From assembly GCA_963920765.1 (NCBI GenBank), contig OY987245.1, positions 8,882,727 through 8,946,726 on the forward strand: 64,000 bases of DNA, in the 5' to 3' direction. Below the pieces are notes generated by a model, which was not told the DNA's origin, did not search any database, and saw nothing but the letters and a program-made list of their open reading frames with translations. The position numbers were made by a program, and so were the translations under genes. Below, piece after piece: positions 35,245 to 47,400 of the stretch. The DNA comes from Ulota crispa. Taxonomy: Eukaryota; Streptophyta; Bryopsida; Orthotrichales; Orthotrichaceae. The stretch's first letter is position 1. Each line of letters begins with the position of its first letter.

Positions 35245-35375
35245 AAGGGAAGTGGCATACACAATATAAAAAAATCTTGAATTTTTTTGGTCCAGGGGTA
35301 TTTGTGATTTTTCTGAAAAAACAGGAGTACATGTGAAATTATTGCAAACTTCAAGGGTATCCATGAAGTTTTCCC
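35245..35375 (-). repeat. Right terminal inverted repeat of giant MULE
   Basis: Counterpart of 16991-17120. It ends TATCCATGAAGTTTTCCC directly before the target duplication TTATATTTA. Confidence 0.85.
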
Positions 35376-35384
35376 TTATATTTA

Positions 35385-37225
35385 TTGTGAGATACATGTT
35401 GGAACACCCTTTTAAACTTTTGACTTTTTTTTATCACACTTCCATACATGTCTTTGTGACTCTTATTATTTGCAAGGTTTTTTAATTCTAGATGCAGCAT
35501 GGCAATTGATTTTGATTTGGAGTTTTATAAAGCATCAACTTAAAGAACTTGTTTGGTTTTAATTTTGGAACAAAAGTTTGAGAAACTCTCTATTTTGAAC
35601 TACTACTAGGCACTCTTTTTTACTTTCACTGCTATTTGATAACACATTTTGAAACCTGAACTTCACAATTTCTTTCTAAAAATACTTCATATTTGTAATG
35701 TTGACATTCAGAGAATAATCTATAGTTTGCAAACAGATTTGTACTTTTAAAACTCTAAGTGTGGTTATTCTATTTTCTATTTTGAAAAGATGATATGTAA
35801 GACCCCATTTTCAAGACCACTTTTTGAATTGAAAACAATGCTTTTGGATTTGACAAACTTCTAATGTACTATTTATAGAATATTTGCTGAACGTAGCTCT
35901 GTTCTTGAATTTAAGATTTTGTAGGAATCAGGTAATTCTTAGGTATCACAAGAATTTAAAAAGGTAATTGATTTATGAAAAACTCACTCTTTAAAAATAA
36001 AAGGGTAATGCACATTATACTTTTTAAAGTGCTTAAAGGTTAATTTCTAGATTAATTTGTCTATTGTTGTTGTCACGATTTTTAATAGGCTAACTTCATT
36101 TTATCTTTCAACCCTTCAATCTTGGTTAGAATTATTCATAAACTTTTGCTTATTTCATAATACAGTATATTTAACCTCAATTTCATTTGATTGGTAATAA
36201 ATAATTTTTTATTTAAAAACAACATTTTGGTCAAATGAGTAATTATTTGATTAGAACATTATGTTACAATATTATGTTCAATGTTTGAAACATACACTTT
36301 GAGATGCTAACTTTCATTCTTTTGGAAAAAATTAAAATAAAGAAACAAACATCTTTTAAAATCCTCCAAGCATGAATGTAAGTATAATCAATTTTTATTT
36401 ATAACTTCAATTTGTAAAACTCTAAGGGACAAAATATGATGTGTTCCAAATTTGTTCTAGACTCCTTCAATTTGTATAAGCTCTCGTAAATGCCCACAAA
36501 TTTTGCTATGTTGTATTTGATGTCTAATCAATTGGTCTCCACTAATCTTGCCACCCAATACCCTCCACCTTTTGGCTTGTTTGCATTGTAAAGCTTGTAT
36601 TAAGTTTCAATAAATCCAAACTCTTTTGTCCAATCTCTTGCTTTGAGTCTTGCATAAATGTTCAAAAATGAACAACACAATTACTCTTCATCTTCACAAA
36701 TTTTCTTTCCTTTTTTCACATGCTCTCTGCTCACTTCCACCACCATTAGGAAAAATATGGGGCCTCAATAAGGTCTTTATAAACAATTCTAGCCCTCCAT
36801 TTATTTGGTTCTTGATGTGGGGAACCAGCCCCTACTGATGGCCAAAACAAATTAATAAAAAAAATCTGAAAAATCAAATAATAAATAAATAAAAAGTCTT
36901 AGAGAAAATAAGAAACTTTTTTGATTTTGATTTTTTTTTCAAAAATTAAAAATTAAAAAAATCAAAAAGCTGACGTGGCATCTATAGTGCCACGTCAGCC
37001 TGCGCTTGATTTATTGGGAACTAGGTTCCCATGTCTAGGAACCCCTCCAAACTCAGGGCTTTATTGGGCTCCATATTTTTCCTAATGATAGTCTACATTC
37101 ATGCTGGCTTCCACAAAGGCCAAGTTAATGTTGACCAAATTAATGTGAGTATAAAACAACCTTTTGCAAAAGCCTTTTGTTGTTGAGCAAATGTGAGAAA
37201 ATGAAAAGAATAGCAAAACTTATAG
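35385..37225. other. AT-rich intergenic DNA with a short perfect hairpin
   Basis: I see no gene. At 36969-36999 there is a perfect 12-bp hairpin, GCTGACGTGGCA / TGCCACGTCAGC, with a 7-nt loop. It sits in a very A-rich tract and carries an ACGTGGC core. It could be the centre or end of an undefined MITE. Confidence 0.4.
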
Positions 37226-37636
37226 AGAATTGATAAGTTCACACCGGGAGTTGATATTTGCACATCCCCCTGGGAGGTAAATCATAAATTTCTATCATTA
37301 AAAATCTGAATTTGAGAACTTTGAATTTAGATTTGGACTTAGAGACCATGGTTTACTCTATAACCATAAAAAAAGTTGCAATTGAACAACACCCAATGAA
37401 AAAACTTATCTTTTTTTACAAACAAAAGTAAAAGTAACACTTTTTCCCATAGTTAAGCTTTTTCATTGGTTGTTGTTCGGTTGCAACTTTTTTTATGGTT
37501 CTAGAGTAAACCATGGTCTCTAAGTCCAAATCTGAATTCAAATTTCTCAAATTCAGATTTTTAATGATAGAAATTTACGATTTACCTCCCAAGGAGTGTA
37601 CAAATATCAACCCCTAGTGTGCACATATCAATTCCC
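37226..37636. mobile_element. Foldback MITE, imperfect 9-bp flank
   Basis: Nearly the whole 411 bp folds on itself. The arms include GTTGATATTTG, GGGAGGTAAATC, TTAGAGACCATGGTTTACTC and its complement. The flanks AACTTATAG (37217-37225) and AACTTAAGG (37637-37645) match at 7 of 9 positions, compatible with an aged MULE-type duplication. Confidence 0.6.
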
Positions 37637-37642
37637 AACTTA

Positions 37643-38281
37643 AGGTAGTCACTCTAAAACCATCACTTTAAGGGTTGTTCTAGAATTTCATGGGCTTTTC
37701 AAGACAAGAAGATTTTTTGCCTAATTTTTTGTCAAAGAGAAATGGATGCTAAATGTAACCCAATTTTTTTCATATTTTTGAAGCATTATTGAATTGTTGA
37801 TGAATTTTCAAAGTTTTTTGTAGTAGGCACCTATCTGTGACCCTAGGTCTCCCATAAAGCGTCCCCTTGCAACTTGTAAAGAGATCAAGTGAATAGAGGA
37901 GTATGATTGGCTCTTGCAATAGAATACACCTTTTCTTTTAACCCCTGAGTGCCCATGCCATATTCACTCAAATCCATACCCTTGTGTACTTAGTCCAATA
38001 AAAGTATTGTCTAAATAGAGTCAAGTAGCTTGAATTTTTTTCGAGTGGTAGTAGACACATGCATGGAGGTACATGAAAAGGTACAAGTCCTTTGACTTTA
38101 CCATTAAGAAGAGGATAAGAGTTGAACATGGACATTTTTCAAAATTAAGCAACCAATATTGGTCGCTAGGGTGCTCAAGGGTTAAGATTAAAAAGGGACC
38201 ATTCAAGAACCATCTCATATTCATTATTGGACTAGCTATGGAACCCTTTAAATGTGCGGGTCGCAATTAGAGCCGACTACC
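37643..38281. mobile_element. TTA-flanked GGTAG...CTACC element, relative of 7382-8470
   Basis: The ends TAAGGTAGTCACTC and, reversed, TAAGGTAGTCGGCTC carry TTA flanks. The interior shares CTT..AAGACAAGAAGA and TTCATATTTTTGAA phrases with the 8155-8470 body. It is interrupted by the TTAA-flanked insertion 37942-38181. Confidence 0.5.
37942..38181. mobile_element. TTAA-flanked MITE (copy 6)
   Basis: TTAA occurs at 37938-37941 and 38182-38185. The ends are CCCCTGAGTGCCC and, reversed, CCCTTGAGCACCC. It is 240 bp, noncoding, and nested inside the TTA-flanked element. Confidence 0.6.
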
Positions 38282-38829
38282 TTATATTGTGACAAGATGT
38301 TGATGTGGAGCCATTTGGCTCTATAAGAGCCCGACAAGCCTAGACTACCATTGCCATGGTCATTGAACTTTATTAGTGGCAATGCTTTAAGGTTACATTT
38401 AGACAATTCACACCATTCATACCAAGGATGATGAAAACATATGGTATGAAATATAACTTTGCTCCACTTACTTGGGTTCTATAGAGGTGAAGTATAACCT
38501 ATGTAAATATTTCCTACAATTGAGAGCTCATGCACACAAAAAGATGATAGACAACTATCAAGGGACAAGTATAGGAACAAAAAAAAAAACCCCCCACTCT
38601 TCCTATAAGATTTATTTTACATATTTTGTAAATGGGATGCAAATATTTTTTGTCTAATGGATGATAAAAAGGGAGTTTGTTGGATGTGGGAAGGATAAAT
38701 TTGATTTTTTTAAATTTAAAAAGTGGTTATGAAGACATAGTCCATCTTGAAAAGCAAAAAATAACCTCACTTAATGCACTCATGTTTTAGGAATCTGAAA
38801 TTATGAGAAAATTCTCAAAATAATGTTAA

Positions 38830-39207
38830 CCCTTAAAGGACTGATGGGTGACTGTGCCTAAACCAAGGCACAACCCATGGGGAATTCACTATTCAATCCC
38901 TCTACAGCAATGTGACATGTGTCCATAAAGGTCAATATTCTCTCCAAAAGTACAAAAGTCAATAGCGCCCTCACAAAAATTGTAGGAAGGGTAGCAAAAG
39001 GGCAACACAAGACATCTACATCTCTTCACAAATTGAAGTTTAAACAAATATGGGGGCATGCAAAGCAGCAATTTTTGGCATTCACAGATTGAGCACATCT
39101 CCCTGACCACTTTCAAAAGAAAAAAATTGAGAAAAACTTACTTTTCCATCCTCTGGGTGCTTCTTAGGCACTGAAAGGACGATTTTCATCTCATGGACGT
39201 TTAGGGG
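38830..39207. mobile_element. TTAA-flanked MITE (copy 7)
   Basis: TTAA occurs at 38826-38829 and 39208-39211. The ends are CCCTTAAAGGACTGATGG and, reversed, CCCCTAAACGTCCATGAG. It is 378 bp with no coding potential. Confidence 0.55.
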
Positions 39208-39211
39208 TTAA

Positions 39212-40401
39212 TCCCACTGTTGCATTCCTTAGCATTTTTGCGAGGATAATATTGCATATTATTTTATGTAACTTTTGACAAGAATATTAAACTCTATGTA
39301 CACTTTGCCACACCACTACAGCAATACTATATCTTTATATAAAGCAAGCAACTATGGTCAGCAAAAAAAATTGGCGAGAATTTGCCTAAATCTGACCTCG
39401 AAACCTATCTGGGCGACAAGAACACTAGAAAATTCATTGAAAAAATGGATGAATTTACCAAATTCCTCCGCAAGTTTGCACTATATTTGCCAAAATTTGG
39501 ATGAAACATACTAATACTAGTAGATTTGATAGATGAACGTGTAGACATCGTTGATTTTATTTAAACCTATCCAAATCTATCCAAATGTATCCAAATCTTC
39601 CTTATTTACTCGCATTGTGGGGAGCGTGTCGCTTTACCAGCGAAAATTCAAAAAATAGACGCTGGCTATGGTGACCAATTTGTTGTTGAAGGGTTCAATA
39701 CTGACAATATTCCCTTCCACCATCTATATAATTTGTACATTACGATCTAATGGCAGCACATTGAAACCCTCAAAATACTAAAACATAACCTAGGCACCAA
39801 GTCAAATGCCACATCAAATCAAGGTTTAAGGAAGAGTCACTTTCATGCAGGCAGAGAGTTTGAGAATTTCACCTGCAGAGTTACATATTTTCCTCTTCAC
39901 TGATTTGTAGCTCGTGTTCAAATTGGAGGGCATGATAAGTTTAAGAAAATGAAGATTTCTTGTGCAAAAAGTTTGATAAGGCAAGTCCCATTATACCGCA
40001 ACAGCTCCAAATCTAATATTCACTTTTATTCCAGACACTCACCAGGAACTTCATTTGACGTTGCAACATATTTTTTGGTTAATCCCTCGTAAATACCAAT
40101 ATTTCAAACATCTATAAAGCCATTAACATTCCATACACATAACTGGACTGATCCGAACGGAAAATTTCTAACTTGAAAACCAAAAAAAGTTGGTCAAGCT
40201 TACAGTTCAAAACCTTTCTTTTTACTGCACCGGTGAGTATAATTGAACACTGTACCTGTGCAGCTCCGTATTACATGTAAACATCCGAAACGGTCTGCTT
40301 CATTGATCCCAAACTACCGTCTTTACAACTCCTACATTTCCTACAGCTTCAAGTCTATTCTCCAAACTACAGCAAAGTCACGTCCATCACTTCCACGTTG
40401 T
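39212..40401. other. Intergenic DNA / 3' flank of the LTI65-like gene
   Basis: No gene or bounded repeat was found. The last few hundred bases before 40402 should include the 3' UTR of the minus-strand gene. Confidence 0.4.
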
Positions 40402-43066
40402 CTAGTAAAATTTTGGTGAGGTAGAACTCGGCACTCCTTGAACACCACGCTCTGCATCACCACAAACCAAAAGCTTCAGAAATCACGTGCAAAAGGAATG
40501 TGTTTCACACACGAGACCAAAACGACTAGAAACCAAAACCTGTTTCTTTTTCTTCGTCGGAACTCGAGAGACGGCACCTTACGGTAGGAGGCTGTAATTC
40601 GGCCCAGGCTCCAAAATGGATCACCTTCTCAAATGTACTATTGTTGTACATGTTGTTTTCATAGGCTTCAGCAATGTACAAACAATATACATTTGAAGCA
40701 GTGCACCATTTTAGTGCCCTAAGGCCTTTTCACTTCAAAATTTCATAACTAATTCTACAAAGCTCCAAAAATTTTGAACAACTTCAATCAGATGTCAACT
40801 ACTCTTGTGTTTGAAGGAAAATTTACTGAAAAATATTTCAAGAATTTTCACCTCCCCAAAATTCAGTATCAGCCCTTAGATGATCCACTTATGAGCCTCC
40901 GACCTTATGGCTCGACTCTCACGTTACCAACTGAAAAAATTCAATTGCGAGAATGGAAACGGAGAAACGAGGGAAAAGGTAGTAAGCAAAACGAGGATTA
41001 TGCGTACCTCCAGTTGTGCGGTAATCGTCAGAATGCGCAGGGTAAGTGTGCTGCACATTTGCTCCGGTGTTTGCAGGCGTGCTGCCGAACATGGAGCCTA
41101 CGGCACCTGACACACGGTTAGCAATACCAGGCTGTTGTTGCTGCTGAGGCATTTGGTGTGGGGCCAGGTGCTGAGGATGGTGTCCCAATGGAATAGTACG
41201 AGTCGGCGTTGTGGAAGCGTACGGGTCAGCAGGCTTGTTCATTCCCAGCGCATTCTTCGCTTTCTCGGCCATTGTGGGAGCATAAGGATCCGTGGGCTGG
41301 TTCATTCCAACCGCATTCTTCGCTTTCTCCATCATGGTGGGAGCATAAGGATCCGTGGGCTGGTTCATTCCAACCGCATTCTTCGCTTTCTCCGTCATGG
41401 TGGGAGCATAAGGATCCGTGGGCTGGTTCATTCCAACCGCATTCTTCGCTTTCTCCGTCATGGTGGGAGCATAAGGATCCGTGGGCTGGTTCATTCCAAC
41501 CGCATTCTTAGCTTTCTCCATCATGGTAGGAGCGTAAGGGTCAGTAGGCTGGTTCATTCCAACCGCATTCTTCGCTTTCTCTGTCATGGTAGGAGCATAC
41601 GGGTCCACAGGCTTGTTCATTCCAAGCGCAGCCTTAGCCTTCTCCGCCATGGTGGGAGCGTAAGGATCCACGGGCTTGTTCATTCCGAGTGCAGCCTTAG
41701 CTTTCTCTGCCATGGTGGGAGCGTAAGGATCCACGGGCTTGTTCATTCCGAGTGCAGCCTTGGCTTTCTCCATCATGGTAGGAGCGTTCGGGTCTCTAAT
41801 GGTCTGCGCATAAGGCGGGGTGTCCATGTCATTGTAGAACCCCGCCTTGGACCCTACAACTGCTGCGGCACCTCCCATGGTCTGCTTCACTTTCCCCACC
41901 ATACCCGGTGCTGGCTGCGTGGTACTAGAATACGGCTGACCATACCCTCCAACGCCCTGTAATACCAGCCACATCAACGATTTCGCACAAAAACTTCATG
42001 ATACGGCAATTCGAAAACTGCAAACTTAAGAAAGCCTGTGTGTATTAAAAAATATACGTAACAATGGATAGCAAATTAGTAAAACGTAATTAAAAGATTT
42101 TCAGAAAGACACCGTTGGTTAAGAGTTCATAAGAAGAACGGACCTGTGTTGCCGAAGTGGGGATCTGTTGTTGACCGGTTCGATCACTGGAATAGACGTT
42201 CTCCGAAGGCGTGTAGTCCCGGCTTTGAGTGTCACGTAGTGGGGAGTGCTCCGATAATAAGGGCGTCTGCTTCACGGTGGTGAAAGGTGTGGAGTCACCG
42301 ACGTTGTACCCCGTCTCGGGCCCTGGTTTCTGCAACATCAAAACCACAGTCAGAGAGTAGGTAGCAATTCTTCCCAAAGGCCACTTCAGAATTTTTTTTA
42401 CTACATTGGTGACTTTCAATATAATACTTTTGATGATTCTAGTATTGCACATTGGTACCCGAGGTTTTCTGCGATGTCAGGAAATGACCATAAAGCATAG
42501 TATGTATGCTGCCGTACAATTAGCTTTTGCAGTTTTAATTTGAGATCTCGAATAGCTCAGTAGAACAGCATTGATCTATATTTCAACTTCTTCGTTAATA
42601 TCAAATATAGTAAAGGTGTCAAACCATTCCAAATACAAGAAAAGAACCTCGTATTGTACTGGTCGGTGCGGCACGCTGAGACGTTTAAGGGTTACGAGAA
42701 GTAGAGAGGAAGACGGAGTGGTGACTAACCCGAGAAGAATCATCGGAGCTGTAGTCGGAGCCGCTGCTGTAGTCACCACCTGCCGCATCTTGATTCTTGT
42801 TTCCAGACCGATGCACTTTGCTCTTTACGCCCTTTACCTTGGACTTCAACTTGGACGTCAAGGACTTGCCTCCCGTCTCGCCCTGCCCAGGATCTGAAGG
42901 TTTCTAACAATTACACAACTCAGTAACAAGGAATATAGTATAAAATAAAACCTTAAAACTCTACCAGCGACATGCATTGTACCTATTGACCAGAATGCTA
43001 CTGAAATTAAACCAAAGCTTCAGATTCTAATACACGAAAGAAGAGATGTGCAGGATACATACCCAT
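40402..43066 (-). CDS. LTI65/RD29-CAP160-like stress-induced protein
   Basis: There are five coding exons (43063-43066, 42730-42893, 42144-42329, 41008-41956, 40402-40451) with matching phases and GT-AG borders, giving 450 aa. Exon 1 contributes only ATGG. The N-terminus has a basic block KSLTSKLKSKVKGVKSKVH and a Ser/Asp-rich stretch, like the KKSVxxKVKxKxKKIK start of LTI65/LTI78/CAP160 proteins. A GMVGKVKQTMGGAAAVVGSKA segment follows. The core is nine tandem 21-residue repeats of the type DPYAPTMAEKAKAALGMNKPV (plus a partial one), predicted amphipathic and highly hydrophilic. The tail is Gln/Thr-rich, ending SSTSPKFY. The family accumulates under drought, cold, salt and ABA. Molecular function is unknown. 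The last intron holds a MITE. LEA-like annotation is an acceptable alternative. Confidence 0.78.
40579..40907. mobile_element. TTA-flanked MITE in the last LTI65-like intron
   Basis: Inverted copy of the 8155-8470 body, sharing CAGGCT.TAAAA.TG, CTCAAATGTACT and CACCTCCCCAAAATT. The ends are GGTAGGAGGCT and, reversed, GGTCGGAGGCT, with TTA flanks. It carries the unfilled site that the 7402-8154 foldback element used in the other copy. Confidence 0.65.
41215..41790 (-). repeat. 63-bp coding tandem repeat (nine units)
   Basis: The DNA repeats with a 63-bp period, encoding the 21-residue units of the LTI65-like protein. Units 4-8 (N-A-V-G-M-N-Q type) are almost identical at DNA level, while units 1-3 and 9 (A-A-L-G-M-N-K type) diverge. 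This indicates recent expansion of the middle block. Confidence 0.9.
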
Positions 43067-43299
43067 GTTATCTCACGAGATGCAAGCAACGGTAGAAGCC
43101 TCTCTGAGGGATTCCACACAACGAAGAAAACCGAGGAGCTTTGAAAAACAGAGCGAAATCTAGCGGACACAGTTTCTGAAAGTCTGTGGCTAGTGCCCGG
43201 GATAGCACGGAAAATGAAAGACTTGAAGTCAGGAAGGGGGGACAAGGAGAGGAGGTGGGAAGCGGGAGGGGCCAAGTGGCAGTCACTCGGCTCCTTCAC

Positions 43300-43770
43300 C
43301 TAGTTGCAACACGTGGCAGTGATTGACATGACGCCGTCCAGTGGTCCACCTGCAGGGGGGTGTCTATAGGTCAAAAGGAACTCACGGAAATAGAAAAAAA
43401 ATGAAATATACAATTTAGAAGGAACGCTTTCAAGTTGCAATGCGCTTTCAGAACCTCTGAAGCATCTTTCTCTCGTAGTTATGATGCGCTCATGTCATGC
43501 AGCGAGCTACGTAGTATCTAGACAGAACCGACTTTTGTGGGTTTCGCAGTTTTGAACAGGTGGAAAGGTGGACGGTTTCACAAAGCCAAGCCTTCCCTGG
43601 AACGAATGGGCAATTTCTTTAAGCAGCTGAAATACCTTTTTCCGAGAATATTGGCTTTTTCCCTGTCGTTGACACGTCCCGAGAGTGGCTATAGCTTACA
43701 TCTCGACTCGGATATAAGATTTAGTTGAGTCGGACAGGTGTCATTAGCAGAGAGGCTACGTGTCAAACTT
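43300..43770 (-). promoter_or_regulatory. LTI65-like promoter with ABRE- and DRE-like motifs
   Basis: Upstream of the LTI65-like start are ACGTGGC (43311-43317), GACACGT (43671-43677) and ACGTGTC (43758-43764), all ABRE/G-box cores. A DRE core ACCGAC lies at 43527-43532. This mix is known from RD29A/LTI78 promoters and fits ABA plus dehydration/cold control. Motif function here is inferred. Confidence 0.55.
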
Positions 43771-44406
43771 TCGTCCGAAACAAAGCGCATACGAGGCTTG
43801 TATGTAGAAAATGAGGATTGTCTTCTTTTACGAATTTTTATCTGCAAAATTAATCCGCTTTGTCGGTGAGTGCATGATCAGAGCAATCAGAATCTCTACT
43901 TCAGTCTTGAAAACCCCGCGAGAACATCACAAAGCAGAGCTAAATGATACACAAACCTGCACCAAATACTATAATTCCATGCTGCTATAATGAATGGTTA
44001 ACATTTACAGTTCAATGTCTCAACCTGAAAAACTAAAACTCCCACTATATCTGCAAATACCTATATGCACACCTCGTTTTCTCCGGCATAACTAATTTAC
44101 AAAACACGTAGCTGCTATTCGAAGTTCACCGCAAATGAATGACGTGTCATTACACGTGTGCGAGAAGCCTGGTAAAGAGGAGGGGCTGTCAGAGCCTCCC
44201 GCATCCTAAAAATAGCATTCTAATACGCAGGCACAGAAACTATCCAATGCCTACATACTTCAGTTACATTTGCAGATGTTGCCTTCGGTCAAGATCAGCT
44301 TCTCTCGTAAAAAAAAAACCTCCAGGGGGGGTTGTTGACTGTGCACTCACCAAGATGCAAATGTACGTGAAATTATTGGTTTTCAACCAAAGAATGTGCC
44401 GCACTC
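43771..44406. other. Intergenic: spatacsin 3' flank / distal LTI65 promoter
   Basis: No gene is recognised. The part nearest 44406 should be the spatacsin 3' UTR. Confidence 0.45.
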
Positions 44407-47400
44407 CTACATGAGAGGTATGTACGTGCCACCGTGGCCTTTTCGTAGAATCAAGGGCCCTGCAGAGTCAGGAACTTTATCCAGGACGTGCATGCAGGAA
44501 TCGACGATATCAGAAAACCCGGTGGCGACGGTGGCCAGTTGAACGCGGACACGAACATCGCGCACCAGTTTGAGCAGGTACCTCATGGACTTGCCCAAGT
44601 AGGTGGTCTGCTGCAACGGCGTGCCGCCTGGGGTCAGCCATTTGGTGATATGGTCCAGGTGGTCCCCTCGTGCCGAGACCTCTGCACGGTAAAACCGCGC
44701 CAGCTCCATGAGCATGTTGAGCGGGAGAGGGAGCACTTGGACGAACTCCGTCAAGTACTGGTCGATGCGTCCTGATTGAAGCATTTGGTTCCATACCACG
44801 GGTACCCATTCTGCAGGTTGATTGAGGTCGTAGGCTTCGGCCACGATCAGCGCTTCTTGGAAACGGGGCTGTTCGACCAGTCGGCGCCGGGCGTTCGTTT
44901 CGGTCAAACTGAGCCACGTTAGCTCGGGCATCCGCAGTTGCAGAGACATCAGCGACGCTTGTGCACAACACATACTTGTACTCATACCTGCGCCGAAGGG
45001 AATCTCGGAGGTTAGCGTTGAAAAATGACAACATTATTATCACCGACATGATTATGCAAATGTACGGAGTGCTGGAGCTTGATTAAGATCTGTGATTAGT
45101 TCGCATACCGGCTGAAATATTTGCATATGCTTCGGCAGCCTCTACGTATAAGCGCATGGACTCCAACACCTCTTCACTATGCTCGGGGTCATTGTGGCCT
45201 GCCCATCGTTCCACAGACTTACGAGCCCGCATTTGCAATAGAATTGCCATTTCCTGTGGCAAATTGAAATGGTTATAAACCTGCACACCCAAAACACGCA
45301 GTTGGTAAGAACTCCAATTAATGCTGTGGTCAAAAATGAGTTGTGTAGAAACATCATCGACAGATCCTAAAATCACTAGCACTTCAGAACCTCGTTATGC
45401 GAACAGTTGCATAACCTTTCTCTATGTCATTATCCAAAGCGGGAGATAGTGAAAGGGTTGTCAGGATTTGCAATTGCCCAGATGGTCATACAGTACCTGA
45501 ATGAAGGCGTCTTGGTCAAGAGCATTGAAGCGCTTGAGAGCTGAAAGGACAGCCATGCAAAATCCACGGACAGAGACTGACGAAGCCTCGATGGCGACAT
45601 CGAAGAAAGGCTTCTTCTGAAGCAGAAGCTGCAAACAATTGTTCTCGATCAACACGTCCAATATAAAGCGGAGTCGTATGAAGTTGGAAACACCCGTGAC
45701 GAGTCGTGCTAGTAGAGAGAATTCCCCTTCGTTCACGTATAAGTCCACGCGATTGGAAACCAAGGAAACCAAAACGTCTATCCCATCCAGGCATGCAGAC
45801 TTTTCATAATAATAATGCGCCAAAATGATGAGCTCTACCTGTACCGTTATCCACACCCATTATGAGCATCTTGGCACAAACTGCTCTCAATCGTACTTCT
45901 GAACAAGAGAAAAATAGAGAGAGTGCTGCGTAATTTGGACATACTTGCAGAGAAGCTGTTGACTTTTAGAAATACTTGGGCATTGAAAGAGTCAAGAGAA
46001 TCAAATACCTCGCACGCGTGAGGAAGGTCACGGCCGCTGATGACCAAGCGCATAAGTGCATGTCCAACTTCAGGTTCTACTGGACAGAGCTGAGCCCATT
46101 CTTTGAAATCAGAGGATCTCCATAGCAACGGCGCTGGACCTTCTTCTCTCTGTGAAGCTTCCATAAAACCTCCACGATGTGCAGCCAAAAGTCCCTGAAT
46201 GCACAAAACCAATTGAGAAGCTGCAAGTCCTTTCCAGCCATATGGGCAGTAGTCATGATAAGCATCAAACAAAACACGAAGATACAAATGATTGGAGCTA
46301 ATGTAGGATTCAAAAGTAGGCTGTCGAGTTACCTTTAGGTACGACTCGGCTAGAATTCTAGCAATAGCTTGAGCAGATATCGTATGTGTATCCACTAACA
46401 GCTTAGCCTCGGCAAGAGCTTCTTTCCCTTTCAAAGAAAGAAGTTGTAGTAGCTGAGGAGGGGATTTGGAAGAGGCCTCTGTAAAAGAGAGGCCCAAGAA
46501 ATGCCCAATCTGAGCCACTGCAGCTATTCTTCGGCAATGTCCTCGTCCACATTTTTCTCGACACGCGGTTATCAATGCTTTCAATACCTGAATGCTCACC
46601 AAAGTCCGTGTCATATGATCATCTAACACCACATTAGCAATTAGAACTTGAATGAGCGATTAACCCCTACGTACCCAATGTATGCTTCCGTATCTGTAGA
46701 AATTGAAATAATCATTTTAAAAGCTTCAAGCCAGAAAAAAAAATGTACCGATAGAAAGAAGAAATGATACCTAAATTTTTGAATAGTAGAAATATGTTTT
46801 ACTTGTTTCTATAATCGACTATTAGCTCGCAGAGTGGACCTCCTATTCTGTCTTCGGCACTTAGGGAGTACAACAAAGAAAAAACTTGGTGCGAGAAAAT
46901 ATGCACCTGCATGGGAGTAGCTGAAGCAAAACTCTGAAACAGATTGGTAGAACGAAGACTTTCTACTACTGTCGGATGCAGAAATGCAGGCACCACAGTT
47001 CCCTTTGCTGTAGGCAGAGACAGGGTGGCAATCTTCTGAGCAGTTTCAACAAGCAGAAGCTCCAAAGGAACATGTGTAGGGGCCAACTTGTGCTGTAATT
47101 GTCTAGCTGCAGTTACCTGGCCAACTTCCACCAGAGCTAGAACTGCACTTTCAACCTCTCCTTCCCCAACTCGTTCTTCCCACCCTCTTGCGTCATCATC
47201 CGGCGCCGGAACATCTTCGTCTATAAGGTTAGCCTTGGCTGGACTGACTTGGTTATCTCTGGTTCGACCTTCAACAACGGGAAGGCTATGATGCCGATTG
47301 AGACCCTCATCGCGGCGTAAACTATTGCGTCGATCAATACTGGTTCGGCTACTCTCTTCTGGAGAACTTGGAGTGCCATCATCCGTGGTATCCAGTTGTG

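Larger units (their letters stand above)
16991..35375. mobile_element. Giant Mutator-like element, 18.4 kb, 9-bp TSD
   Basis: Inverted ends of about 130 bp (16991-17120 and 35245-35375) begin GGGAAAATTTCATGGATACC and GGGAAAACTTCATGGATACC and stay alignable with few differences. The nine bases TTATATTTA occur immediately outside both ends (16982-16990, 35376-35384). Neither end has a nearer partner, so the two ends define one unit. Inside are a decayed SWIM-type MULE transposase (minus, 17986-22481) and a decayed ParB-like/methyltransferase gene (plus, 27338-34484). Both point outward, leaving about 5 kb between their 5' ends. Both coding regions carry stops, so this copy is not autonomous. 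Confidence 0.8.

Noticed and set aside
36969..36999. 12-bp perfect hairpin as a possible microRNA or terminator
   Set aside because: Too short a stem for a plant pre-miRNA, and terminator hairpins are not expected for nuclear Pol II genes.
41135..41962. 275-codon open frame on the plus strand opposite the LTI65-like repeats
   Set aside because: It is the antisense shadow of the 63-bp coding repeat. The minus strand has matching exon phases and family similarity.
46658..46680. TTAACCCCTACGTACCC in a spatacsin intron, resembling the TTAA family end
   Set aside because: No matching AGGGGTTAA partner was found nearby, so it cannot be called an element.
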